From the NCBI GenBank assembly GCA_964542915.1, contig CAZIVP010000007.1, forward strand, positions 1-64,000: 64,000 bases of DNA. Direction: 5' to 3'. The translations under genes were made by a program, and so were the position numbers. This document shows positions 46,633 to 54,913 of this stretch, in pieces. Source of the stretch: CAZIVP01 sp964542915 (GTDB lineage Bacteria; Calditrichota; Calditrichia; Calditrichales; Calditrichaceae). The notes beneath the pieces were generated by a model. It did not search any database. It saw only the letters and a program-made list of their open reading frames with translations, and had not been told where the DNA came from. Position 1 is the first letter of the stretch, and the number at the start of each line of letters is the position of its first letter.

Positions 46633-47412
46633 ATGAAATTGAAATTAGCAGCCGTTTTGCTATTTTCCATGATGCATATAGCAATCGCCATTGATGAAGG
46701 CGATGAGGCGCCGGATTTCAGTCTGGAAAAATTAAGCGGAGGCTCGGTTACGCTTAGCAATTTGAGCGGAAAAATCGTATATATTTACTGGTTTGGCTAT
46801 AACTGACCAACTTGTCTTGCTGTAGGTAACAGCACACAGACAAATGTCGCTGACCGTTATGATAGCGATAATTTTCAGGCTTTGGGCATAGATGTATGGA
46901 ATGGCAGCCAGTCGGATGTACAGGGATTTAAATCAACAACCGGTATCCAATATCCTCTGCTTCTCAACGGCGGCGCTACTCAGAGTCGATACGGCGTCTC
47001 ACGCGATCACAGTATAGTCATCGATCAGGAAGGCATCGTCCGCTATGAAGGCAATGGTGTGAATACCAGCGAAATCAATAATACCATTGAGGGCCTGATG
47101 GCGACGTCTGCAGATGATCCGGTTCAAAATCCGGAACAATTTGAATTGATTGGAAACTATCCCAATCCCTTTAATGCCGGAACCACTATTCGTTTTACAG
47201 TTGATGAATACCAAACGGTGAGCTTGAAAATTTATGACTTCCGCGGTAGATTGGTCCGTACACTTTTAGACGAACCGATGGCGATGGGGCAACACTCGAT
47301 ACGATGGAACGGACGCGATGCTAACGGACATTCGACCGCTTCGGGCATTTATTTTATGCAACTCAGCGGGGCCGGCAGGATCGAAACCAAAAAGATGATG
47401 TTGTTACAATGA
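46633..47412 (+). CDS. probable selenoprotein: secreted thioredoxin/peroxiredoxin-like protein with UxxC site and NPFN-type sorting tail
   Basis: 259 aa if TGA 46804-46806 is read as selenocysteine (residue 58). The start ATG has a strong AAGGAG at 46619-46624. A signal peptide (about 1-19) is followed by the redoxin opening DEGDEAPDFSLEKLSGGSVT and IVYIYWFGYN-U-PTCLAVG, where homologous proteins have CPTC. The frame continues without another stop through VIDQEGIVRYEG to the sorting domain NYPNPFNAGTTIRF...KKMMLLQ. The stop overlaps the next gene (ATGA). A hairpin fitting the bacterial SECIS pattern lies at 46814-46841. A conventional reading would call only 46882-47412, missing the signal and active site. 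Alternatives are a recent nonsense mutation or a sequencing error. Confidence 0.85.
46814..46841 (+). promoter_or_regulatory. candidate bacterial SECIS hairpin
   Basis: TGCTGT (46818-46823) pairs with ACAGCA (46829-46834) around the loop AGGTA. GTCT (46814-46817) pairs with AGAC (46838-46841) across a three-base bulge. The loop begins 17 bases after the in-frame TGA and has G in its second position. As I recall the published model, a bSECIS needs a G in the first two loop positions and a UGA-to-loop distance of 16-37 bases; both are met. Confidence 0.8.
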
Positions 47413-47930
47413 AGCTTACTAAGCTGGGTGCAATTATTTTATTAACAGCTTTAATGGCGCTTTTTTTAGCTGGCGTCTGGACCGCGGAAACCAGCTCAAT
47501 TAAAAGCGAGGCCAATGTAAATGCGCCGAAGGCAGTGGCATATCATGCCCTTGCGGATGTTCAGGACTATTCGAAATGGTGTACCATTTTCACTTCGAAT
47601 CTGCCCGGCAAATCAAAGCAGTATCAAAAAATTTACCATATTAATGATCATCGCCTTATACTGAAGGAGGCGATGATTTTATATCCGGAAGAGCACCGTA
47701 TCATTTTTCATCAGGTCAATCCTGTAAAGCAGCAACGAATATTATCGGATTTCAAGCAAACGATAACCATGAAACAACTGGCCGACGGCACCACGCAAAT
47801 CCAGTGGCAAATCGAATACCGGATTACGCCCTTAATGAGTCGCATTGCCGACCGTTTATGGATACAGCCCGCGTTTGAATCGGTGTTAAAACGACAGATG
47901 AAGGCTTATAAGGACTATCTTGAAGGATGA
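47409..47930 (+). CDS. SRPBCC (START-like) family protein with N-terminal membrane/signal segment
   Basis: 173 aa, starting in an ATGA overlap with the selenoprotein gene. A hydrophobic N-terminus (LGAIILLTALMALFLAGVW) is followed by the SRPBCC pattern VNAPKAVAYHALADVQDYSKW and a C-terminal helix (PAFESVLKRQMKAYKDYL). The fold makes a hydrophobic ligand pocket; ligand unknown. It ends the operon tail to tail with the flavoprotein gene (adjacent stops). Confidence 0.85.
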   Translation: MKLTKLGAIILLTALMALFLAGVWTAETSSIKSEANVNAPKAVAYHALADVQDYSKWCTIFTSNLPGKSKQYQKIYHINDHRLILKEAMILYPEEHRIIFHQVNPVKQQRILSDFKQTITMKQLADGTTQIQWQIEYRITPLMSRIADRLWIQPAFESVLKRQMKAYKDYLEG

Positions 47931-49301
47931 CTAAGGTTTCCGGACTTTCTTTGCGGCCTGATTCGCCGCGATTAAAATTGGATCCCAAACCGGTGCGAAG
48001 GGCGGCGCATAGCTTAAGTCTAACTCCGTGAGCGCCTCAACATCCATTTTTTGGTGCAACGCCGTTGCCAGAATATCGATGCGTTTTGCGGCTCCCTCTT
48101 TGCCGATGATTTGCCCGCCTAATAATCGACCGCTTTGGGCGTTGAAAATGAGCTTTACTTTTAGTGAATGACCGCCGGGATAATAACCGGCTCTCGAACT
48201 GCCAGAAATAACAACGCATCTGCAGGGTATTTTAAGGTTTATAGCTTCTTCTTCGGTAATGCCCGTTCGGGCCACTTCCAAATCGAATACTTTAACCACT
48301 GCCGTACCCACGACGCCCTTAAAACGGCTTACGCCGCCCGTGGCGTTGTCGCCGGCGATGCGTCCCTGCTTATTGGCTGTTGTCCCCAATGGAATATAAA
48401 CCTGCTTACCGGTAACCAGGTGTTTTGTCTCGGTACAATCACCGGCGGCATAAACATCGTGCACGTTGGTGCGCATGCGCGGGGTTATTTCGATGGCCCC
48501 GCTCATTCCGAGCGAGACGCCGCCGCTTCTGGCAAATGCGACGTTAGGCGTGATGCCCACCGAAAGTACGACCAAATCGGCCGGGAGTCGCTTGCCGTTC
48601 ATCAATTCGACTTCACGCACTTGATCATCCCCGCGGATGCGTTTAACGCCGCCGGATTTGTGAAGTAAACAACCTTGTTTCTGTAATTCCTTTTCTATAT
48701 CTGCAGACATATCCAAATCGATATTGGCCATCACACGATCCAGTCGTTCAACAACCGCAACCTCTATCTCTTGCTTTCGAAGCGCTTCAGCCATTTCAAG
48801 ACCGATATAACCGCCGCCTACAATCACCGCTGTTTTTAAATTTTTGCCGGTTATCGCCCGTTTGATGGCTTCTCCGTCCTCGACAAGTCGTAATCTGAAG
48901 ACATTTGACAGTTCGGCGCCGGGAAGATTTGGCACGACGGCCTTAGCGCCGCTGGCGATGATAAGTTTGTGGTATTCATACCGCTGTTCGTGTTTGTTAA
49001 TGAGATCGGAAACAATAATAACCTTTTTACGCGGGTCAAATGAATTGGCCTCGTGATGGAGGGAAACGTCAATATTGCGCTTTTCCTTGAATACATCGGG
49101 CGTAATCGCGATTAAATCGCTTGCACGCTTTACGTCATGGGAAATGAAGTACGGTAAACCGCAAGAACCGTAGGATACATAGCCGCTTTTTTCAAAAACA
49201 TGAATGGGACGATCCGGGTCATTACGCCGGGCGCGGCTTGCGGCGGACATGCCGGCGGCATTCCCGCCCACAACAATAATTGGTTTTGTATTTACTGCCA
49301 T
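47931..49301 (-). CDS. FAD-dependent CoA-disulfide-reductase-like / NADH oxidase-like flavoprotein
   Basis: 456 aa. FAD-binding VVGGNAAGMSAASRARR at the N-terminus, a single active cysteine in SYGSCGLPY (Cys47), the NAD-binding VIVGGGYIGLEMAE and the second FAD motif VYAAGDC are present, with a dimerisation domain at the C-terminus. This is the single-cysteine (CoADR/Npx/Nox) group, reducing CoA-disulfide, persulfide or oxygen. GGAG lies seven bases before ATG. With the MBL-rhodanese genes elsewhere in the window a role in persulfide handling is conceivable. Confidence 0.93.
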   Translation of the reverse strand: MAVNTKPIIVVGGNAAGMSAASRARRNDPDRPIHVFEKSGYVSYGSCGLPYFISHDVKRASDLIAITPDVFKEKRNIDVSLHHEANSFDPRKKVIIVSDLINKHEQRYEYHKLIIASGAKAVVPNLPGAELSNVFRLRLVEDGEAIKRAITGKNLKTAVIVGGGYIGLEMAEALRKQEIEVAVVERLDRVMANIDLDMSADIEKELQKQGCLLHKSGGVKRIRGDDQVREVELMNGKRLPADLVVLSVGITPNVAFARSGGVSLGMSGAIEITPRMRTNVHDVYAAGDCTETKHLVTGKQVYIPLGTTANKQGRIAGDNATGGVSRFKGVVGTAVVKVFDLEVARTGITEEEAINLKIPCRCVVISGSSRAGYYPGGHSLKVKLIFNAQSGRLLGGQIIGKEGAAKRIDILATALHQKMDVEALTELDLSYAPPFAPVWDPILIAANQAAKKVRKP

Positions 49302-49360
49302 TTTCTACTCCGTTAAGTAATTGGATACCAAGATACGAAAGCGGAATACCCTGTTAAAGC

Positions 49361-49402
49361 AAAAAAAGAAAAGCGGTACCCGATTGAGTTACGGATACCG
49401 CT
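49361..49402 (-). terminator. intrinsic terminator of the peptide transporter gene
   Basis: On the minus strand the stem formed by 49393-49402 and 49372-49380 (AGCGGTATCC against GGTACCGCT, one bulge) is followed by TTTTCTTTTTTT. It lies about 26 bases after the transporter stop. Confidence 0.8.
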
Positions 49403-49428
49403 CATCGTTTAAACAAAGTCTTTTCTGA

Positions 49429-51126
49429 TTATGCACCGTGTTCCTTGACCACGCGTTTTAACCACGGCATAATGATAAAGATAATGACCACAGCAATCAT
49501 GGTCAGGCCGGTGTTGGTTAAGAAAAAATAGGCCTTGTGGTCGAATGAGGTCCATAGACCGGAAAGCACGCCGGAAAGTTTATTTCCGAATGCCGTCGCC
49601 AGAAACCAGCCGCCCATCATCAAAGCCGCGATGCGTCTCGGACTCAATTTAGATACCAGCGAGAGTCCCATCGGGCTCAGAAAAAGTTCGCCGATCGTAA
49701 TTACGCCGTAAATTCCGAACAACCATGCCGTAGAGGCTTTGGTGGCGCCGCTGCCGGATGAGATTGCCGCGGCAACCATAATGAGCATCGAAAGTGCGGT
49801 AATTAACAGACCGTAACCGATTTTGAGCGGCGTTGAAGGTTCTTTATTCCGCCTTCTTAAAAATCCTAAAAATCCGACCACCAGCGGCGTCAAAATAATG
49901 ATATAAAAAGGGTTGATCGAGGCCTGTAATTCGGTGGGCCATAATTTGACTGCGCCATACTGGGATCGATCTTCTTCGGGTATGGCTTCCCATTCGTTTT
50001 GATCGAGATCATCGGGTTTATGATCAAGACCGGTCGGCATTTTTCGACCATAATTTTCAAAATAGTAGCTGGGACCAATGCCGGTGCCCAGTGTTTCGCC
50101 ATGAGGGCCGGTGCGGGTAACTTCGCGCGGAACGGTTGATACCTCTTCAACCATTTCCATTTTGGATAACACACGTTCGACCGTCGGATTCACCTCGCGA
50201 TCGGTATAATTCTTTGCCCAATACGTAAGCGCCGAACCGTTTTGATGAAAAATTGCCCAGAAAACGATGACCACTAAAAAGACCGAAAGCAGAGCAGCAA
50301 TCGGCTCTTTTTCGTGCTGATCGGCCTCCTTCCAAACTTTGTAATAAAACCAGATTACCGGCAACGTTAAAAGAATAAAAGCGTCGGTGGAATCGGCGCC
50401 GAAGATATTATTGGGAATAAACCAGCCTATAGCACCGAATATAAGGGCGGGAATAAACAGTTTATACAGAATATGCATCAGAGGGATATCGCCTTCGCGT
50501 TTGGGCGATATGACATCGGCTTTTTTAATATTGGGTATGGCGATGTTTCCGAATACAAACCAAATGACCCCGATGAGCATACCTCCGCCCGCGGCTGCGA
50601 AAGCCCAGCCCCAGCCGTACTTAATGCGTAGGTAAGCGGCGACAAAGTTACACACAAATGCGCCGATATTGATGCCCATATAGAAAATATTGAAACCGGA
50701 ATCTTTTAAATGCTGGTATTCGGGATTTTCATACAGTTTGCCCAACAGTACTGAAATATTGGGTTTAAACAGACCGTTGCCGAAAATGATCAATAACAGC
50801 GCCAAATAGAAGAATAACATGGAATCCGGAATGGAGAGCATAAGGTAGCCGGCCGCCATAAGGACCCCGCCCATAATAATCGCCTTGCGGTAACCTAAAA
50901 TCCGGTCAGCGAGCAATCCTCCGAAAAAAGGCGTTAAATAAACGAGTGCAATGTAAGAGCCGTAAATGTCTGCTGCGTGTTTTTCACTGAATCCGAGGCC
51001 GGGAAATTTTTCACCCTGACCGGCAATCATATAGAGCGTGAAAATACCGAGCATGAGATAAAATCCGAACCGTTCCCACATCTCTGTGAAGAACAATACC
51101 ATCAGTCCACGTGGATGCTTTGCCAT
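49429..51126 (-). CDS. POT/PTR-family proton-coupled peptide transporter
   Basis: 565 aa. The N-terminal ExxERFGFY motif (EMWERFGFYLML) and FFGGLLADRILGYRKAI are family hallmarks. The core has about 12-14 membrane segments, with a long hydrophilic insertion (about residues 315-405) bearing PREVTRTGPHGETLG. The family imports di- and tripeptides with protons. A promoter and a terminator are visible, so it is monocistronic. It is the second peptide importer in the window besides the ABC system. Confidence 0.94.
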   Translation of the reverse strand: MAKHPRGLMVLFFTEMWERFGFYLMLGIFTLYMIAGQGEKFPGLGFSEKHAADIYGSYIALVYLTPFFGGLLADRILGYRKAIIMGGVLMAAGYLMLSIPDSMLFFYLALLLIIFGNGLFKPNISVLLGKLYENPEYQHLKDSGFNIFYMGINIGAFVCNFVAAYLRIKYGWGWAFAAAGGGMLIGVIWFVFGNIAIPNIKKADVISPKREGDIPLMHILYKLFIPALIFGAIGWFIPNNIFGADSTDAFILLTLPVIWFYYKVWKEADQHEKEPIAALLSVFLVVIVFWAIFHQNGSALTYWAKNYTDREVNPTVERVLSKMEMVEEVSTVPREVTRTGPHGETLGTGIGPSYYFENYGRKMPTGLDHKPDDLDQNEWEAIPEEDRSQYGAVKLWPTELQASINPFYIIILTPLVVGFLGFLRRRNKEPSTPLKIGYGLLITALSMLIMVAAAISSGSGATKASTAWLFGIYGVITIGELFLSPMGLSLVSKLSPRRIAALMMGGWFLATAFGNKLSGVLSGLWTSFDHKAYFFLTNTGLTMIAVVIIFIIMPWLKRVVKEHGA

Positions 51127-51191
51127 AAAAACTCCTTATTGATTTAACCGTAATGCCTTAAGTAGCCTTCCATTGTCAAAAAACCAAATGG

Positions 51192-51224
51192 CAAATATAG
51201 TTAAAATAAAACTGCTAATCAAAA
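51192..51224 (-). promoter_or_regulatory. Bacteroidota-like promoter of the POT transporter gene
   Basis: On the minus strand TTTTG (51224-51220), a 20-base spacer and TATATTTG (51199-51192) match TTTG-N-TAnnTTTG exactly. It lies 66 bases ahead of the start codon. Confidence 0.55.
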
Positions 51225-51297
51225 TTCGTATTCATAATTGTTGTATCCTTTTATATGCATTGGGTCTGTTAGTAAAAATATAAATTCGAGTGTATAT

Positions 51298-52461
51298 TTA
51301 CTGGCTTTTACCCCTTGCCGTAACAAACATTTGGTTTATCCTGAGTTTGCGATCGATACAATGGTACGTGTCGTACAGGTTAACCACAGTACAGGCATGG
51401 TTCGGTAAAATAAGTATCGGCCCTCCGATGACGCTCGACGGTGTGTTGTTCGTTTCAAGCATACCGTGTTCTTCAGAGAGACGTGTGATGCGTCCATCGA
51501 CGTTCACGGGCGTACCGTAACCTTGTACTAATTCTGAAGAATGGGCGCCGCGATCCATATTCAGGGCCTTGCTGCCGGCGTCGATGACAATTTTTCCGCC
51601 GGTCGAAATGGAAGTGACCGTGGCAAGTACAAACAGACTGCACTGTTCGGGATGGGCGACCTGCAATGCCATTTGGATACCGTCGTAAAACACGTAATTT
51701 CCGGGTCGGATCTCATTGACATCAGGAAAGGAAGCGGAATAGTTGACTGTAGGCGTTGAACCAACGCTTACGGTATTCACGTCGATACCGTTGGATTTAA
51801 GAAGTTGAAACGCCTGTACCATGACTTCGCCTTCTCGAAAACCAATCTGTTGTATTTCTTCGCTCGATTGTGCTCCGTAAACATGACCGGCGTGTGTGAA
51901 GATGCCTTCCAGATGAAGCCAGGGCGTTTCTTTTATTTTTTTTGCCAGAAAGAGCAACTCGTCTGTTGGCAGCACGCCGCAACGATGCTGGCCGCTGTCA
52001 ATTTCGATGCGCACGTTGAGCGGAGACGCCGCATTCTCAAAAAAAGGCTCCAATAACTGCACCTGCTGCCAGTTGTCAATCCCGATGATAACATTTATAC
52101 GGCGGGCTAATTGTGCTAATAATTTTATTTTTAAAGGATGCGTGATTTGATTGGCAATGAAGATATCACGGATACCGGCCTCTGCCATGGTCTCCGCTTC
52201 CGATAATTTGGCTGTTGTTATGCCATTGGCGCCTGCGTTTAATTGAGCAAGAGCAATATCGGTGGATTTGTGGGTTTTGATATGCGGGCGTAAACGGCAG
52301 CCGTGCAAATCGGCAAACTTTTGCATGCTCCGGATATTTATGCGCATGGCCGGTTCAAATAAAAGTAAGGCAGGCGTATCAATTTCTTGGTGAAGCCGAT
52401 TTAACTGCTCCGGTGATAGCATGAAGCCGCTTTTGAGCCGGGCGATTTTCATGGGATGCAC
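51298..52461 (-). CDS. D-threonine aldolase / DSD1-type PLP enzyme
   Basis: 387 aa. An alanine-racemase-type N-terminal barrel with the PLP lysine in RPHIKTHKS, and GQHRCGV; the C-terminal domain carries EEHGML and PNHAC, the metal-site residues of D-threonine aldolase and D-serine dehydratase. It would split D-threonine or related beta-hydroxy D-amino acids. It starts 20 bases after the PBP1A stop on the same strand, an arrangement that fits D-amino-acid metabolism beside cell-wall synthesis. Met1 or Met4 may start. Confidence 0.9.
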   Translation of the reverse strand: MHPMKIARLKSGFMLSPEQLNRLHQEIDTPALLLFEPAMRINIRSMQKFADLHGCRLRPHIKTHKSTDIALAQLNAGANGITTAKLSEAETMAEAGIRDIFIANQITHPLKIKLLAQLARRINVIIGIDNWQQVQLLEPFFENAASPLNVRIEIDSGQHRCGVLPTDELLFLAKKIKETPWLHLEGIFTHAGHVYGAQSSEEIQQIGFREGEVMVQAFQLLKSNGIDVNTVSVGSTPTVNYSASFPDVNEIRPGNYVFYDGIQMALQVAHPEQCSLFVLATVTSISTGGKIVIDAGSKALNMDRGAHSSELVQGYGTPVNVDGRITRLSEEHGMLETNNTPSSVIGGPILILPNHACTVVNLYDTYHCIDRKLRINQMFVTARGKSQ

Positions 52462-52481
52462 GCTCTGGCTTATGATTAATA

Positions 52482-54656
52482 TTAAAATCGGGTTCGGCGA
52501 TTGCGATTCGTCGTTTTACGCCCCTGATGAATGCTACATTTTTCTTCCGGTCGGTATTCCATTTTGAATAGTTCTTTATACGTTTCAGGGCAGTAAGGCG
52601 TAGAAAGTTTTTTGCTTTCTTTGCAGATTTTCAGCTCAACAACACCGGTGCTTTTCGGGAAGCTGCGTTTTCTGAATTGTAAGGAATCGTAGACCATGGT
52701 CATATATTCAGCCCAAAAAGGCAGTGCGGCGATAGCGCCTGCCATACCCGGTCCTAAATTATATTTCAGATCGTCCATGCCCACCCATACTCCGGAAACG
52801 ATATCCGGTGTGTATCCGATAAACCAGGCATTGGTGTTATCGTTTGTTGTGCCGGTTTTACCCCCGGCCGCGCGGTTGAAATTAAAATCACGCCGCACGG
52901 AATAACCGGTTCCGCGATTGATGACATCCTGCAGCATGTCATTCATGATATAGGTGGTAGAAGAAGATAACACTTCGGATGTCGTGGGTTGGTCGCGATA
53001 TATGATGTTGCCGTTGCGGTCTTCAATTTTTAAGATGGAAACCGGTTCAACGTGTACCCCGTTGTTGGCAAAGGTTCCGTATGCGGATACAATCTCAAGC
53101 GGTATGACCTCCGAACTGCCCAGCGCCAAAGATGAATACGGACGGAGTTCGGTGGAAATGCCCATAGCACGCGCGTACTGCGCCGCCACCTCGGGCGTAA
53201 TATCCGAAATCAATCGTACGGCTACCAGGTTGATGGAGCGTCTCAAAGCTTCTCTCAATGTGACCCAACCGCCCACTTTGCCGGTATAGTTTTTTGGCGT
53301 CCAGCGCGTGCCGTCGGGATTGATTTCGACAGTGGGCTGGTTCAGGTATTCATCCGCAGGCGTATAGCCGTTATCGATAGCGGCGGTATAAAGAAATGGT
53401 TTAAATGCGGAGCCGGGTTGGCGTTTCATTTGCGTGACCCGGTTCCACTTTGATTTATTAAAATCGCGTCCGCCGATCATTGCTAATATGTGGCCGTTAT
53501 GCGGATTAATAGTTACAAAAGCGATTTGCATGGTGCTAACGGCTTCAAAAACCGAATCGGGCAACTCCTTCTTGAGTTTTCGAAATGCCGGTTGTCGGCG
53601 TACCCGGCCCTGAATCTCGTCGATCTTCTTTTGCACGGCCTTTTCCATGCATTCCTGAAATTCCGTATTGAGCGTGGTATAGATACGCAGGCCGTCTTCG
53701 TAGATATCCACATTGAGGGAATCCTGCATTTTATTGAGCTGGCGCCGCACGTATTCCGTAAAAGAGGGCGCAACTTTCATTTCATGGGGATCGTTCAGAT
53801 CGAGATTAACGGGCAGCTTTTTAAGGCTGTCGAATTTGGACTCGGAGAGCCGGTTGTTATTCACCATCGTTTTTAAAACGATGTTGCGACGCTGTCTGGC
53901 GCGATCGGGATGGCGAATGGGGGAATAATAACTCGGCCCTTTCAGGATGCCAACCAATAACGCAGCTTCATCGATGGTAAGGTCTTCGACGGACTTATTG
54001 AAAAATCGTCGCGCTGCGGATTGAATACCAAAAGCGTGGCTGCCGAAAGAATTGACGTTAAAATACATCTCGAGGATTTCTTGTTTGGAATACGTCCGCT
54101 CGATCTGAATGGCGGTAAGTGCCTCTTTGATTTTGCGCGTAATGGTTTTTTCGTAACCGAAATAAAGGTTGCGCGCCAGTTGCATGGTTAAAGTGGACGC
54201 ACCCTGTTCCAGCTCGAGTGTGATCAAGTCGACTGCCAAAGCCCGCACGATCCCGCTCAGGTTAATGCCCCAGTGGTTGAAAAACTGGCGGTCTTCGCTG
54301 GAAATAAGCGCATCGACGGCAGCCTGTGGGATCTTATCGAGAGGAGTATACTTGCGGTTTTCCAGTCGAAAAAAGGAGTGCAGTATCTCGCCGTTTGCAC
54401 TATAAACCTGTGAAGCCACGGCCGGGTCGATTCGTTCCAGGCGGGTCAATGCGGGCAGCTCCTTTGCCAGGCGGTAAAAATACACGACACTGCCAATTAT
54501 AAATAGCAGAACTATAATTGAAAGGAGCCAAAACTTCTTGGAGGAATAATAATGCTTTTGAGCGGTCTTATTCCTGATGTTTGAATTGGATTTATGTATC
54601 GTGCTGTTTTTTAATTTTGAAATGGACGTTCTTGTGTTACGTTTTTTTCGTTTCAT
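52482..54656 (-). CDS. class A penicillin-binding protein (PBP1A-like)
   Basis: 724 aa. A basic N-terminal tail, one membrane segment (FWLLSIIVLLFIIGSVVYFY), a GT51 glycosyltransferase domain (SSEDRQFFNHWGI; QGASTLTMQLARN; KIKEALTAIQIE; EILEMYFN) and a transpeptidase domain with the SxxK motif GSAFKPF, SIN and GGKTGTTND. It polymerises and cross-links peptidoglycan. The C-terminal extension has a Cys pair (ICKESKKLSTPYCPE). It begins an operon with the D-threonine aldolase-like gene. Confidence 0.96.
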   Translation of the reverse strand: MKRKKRNTRTSISKLKNSTIHKSNSNIRNKTAQKHYYSSKKFWLLSIIVLLFIIGSVVYFYRLAKELPALTRLERIDPAVASQVYSANGEILHSFFRLENRKYTPLDKIPQAAVDALISSEDRQFFNHWGINLSGIVRALAVDLITLELEQGASTLTMQLARNLYFGYEKTITRKIKEALTAIQIERTYSKQEILEMYFNVNSFGSHAFGIQSAARRFFNKSVEDLTIDEAALLVGILKGPSYYSPIRHPDRARQRRNIVLKTMVNNNRLSESKFDSLKKLPVNLDLNDPHEMKVAPSFTEYVRRQLNKMQDSLNVDIYEDGLRIYTTLNTEFQECMEKAVQKKIDEIQGRVRRQPAFRKLKKELPDSVFEAVSTMQIAFVTINPHNGHILAMIGGRDFNKSKWNRVTQMKRQPGSAFKPFLYTAAIDNGYTPADEYLNQPTVEINPDGTRWTPKNYTGKVGGWVTLREALRRSINLVAVRLISDITPEVAAQYARAMGISTELRPYSSLALGSSEVIPLEIVSAYGTFANNGVHVEPVSILKIEDRNGNIIYRDQPTTSEVLSSSTTYIMNDMLQDVINRGTGYSVRRDFNFNRAAGGKTGTTNDNTNAWFIGYTPDIVSGVWVGMDDLKYNLGPGMAGAIAALPFWAEYMTMVYDSLQFRKRSFPKSTGVVELKICKESKKLSTPYCPETYKELFKMEYRPEEKCSIHQGRKTTNRNRRTRF

Positions 54657-54913
54657 GACTGTTCTTCACTATATTTAACACAAATTTGGAAAAACTTAAC
54701 CTAAATATTACATATAGTTAAATCAAGCAATTTGATGGCGCTGAAAAGGAAAATCACACAAGGTGCTGTTCGGTCTTTAGCCGCGCCATCGTTACACATG
54801 CGCCGATGCGCCTTAAACGAACGAAATTTAAATTGTTTCCTGTTAATCTTGCTGAAATGATACGAAGAAACCGTTTTGAAGTTGAGAGGCCCGCAACAAA
54901 ATAGAGAGATACC

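Noticed and set aside
46804..46806. TGA as a general sense codon (alternative genetic code)
   Set aside because: Many clear genes here end in TGA, including the ATGA overlaps at 20567, 23666, 37992 and 47409.
46882..47412. Reading the gene as beginning at 46882, after the TGA
   Set aside because: That start has no ribosome site, would remove the signal peptide and half of the thioredoxin fold, and leaves the well-initiated frame at 46633 ending after 57 codons.
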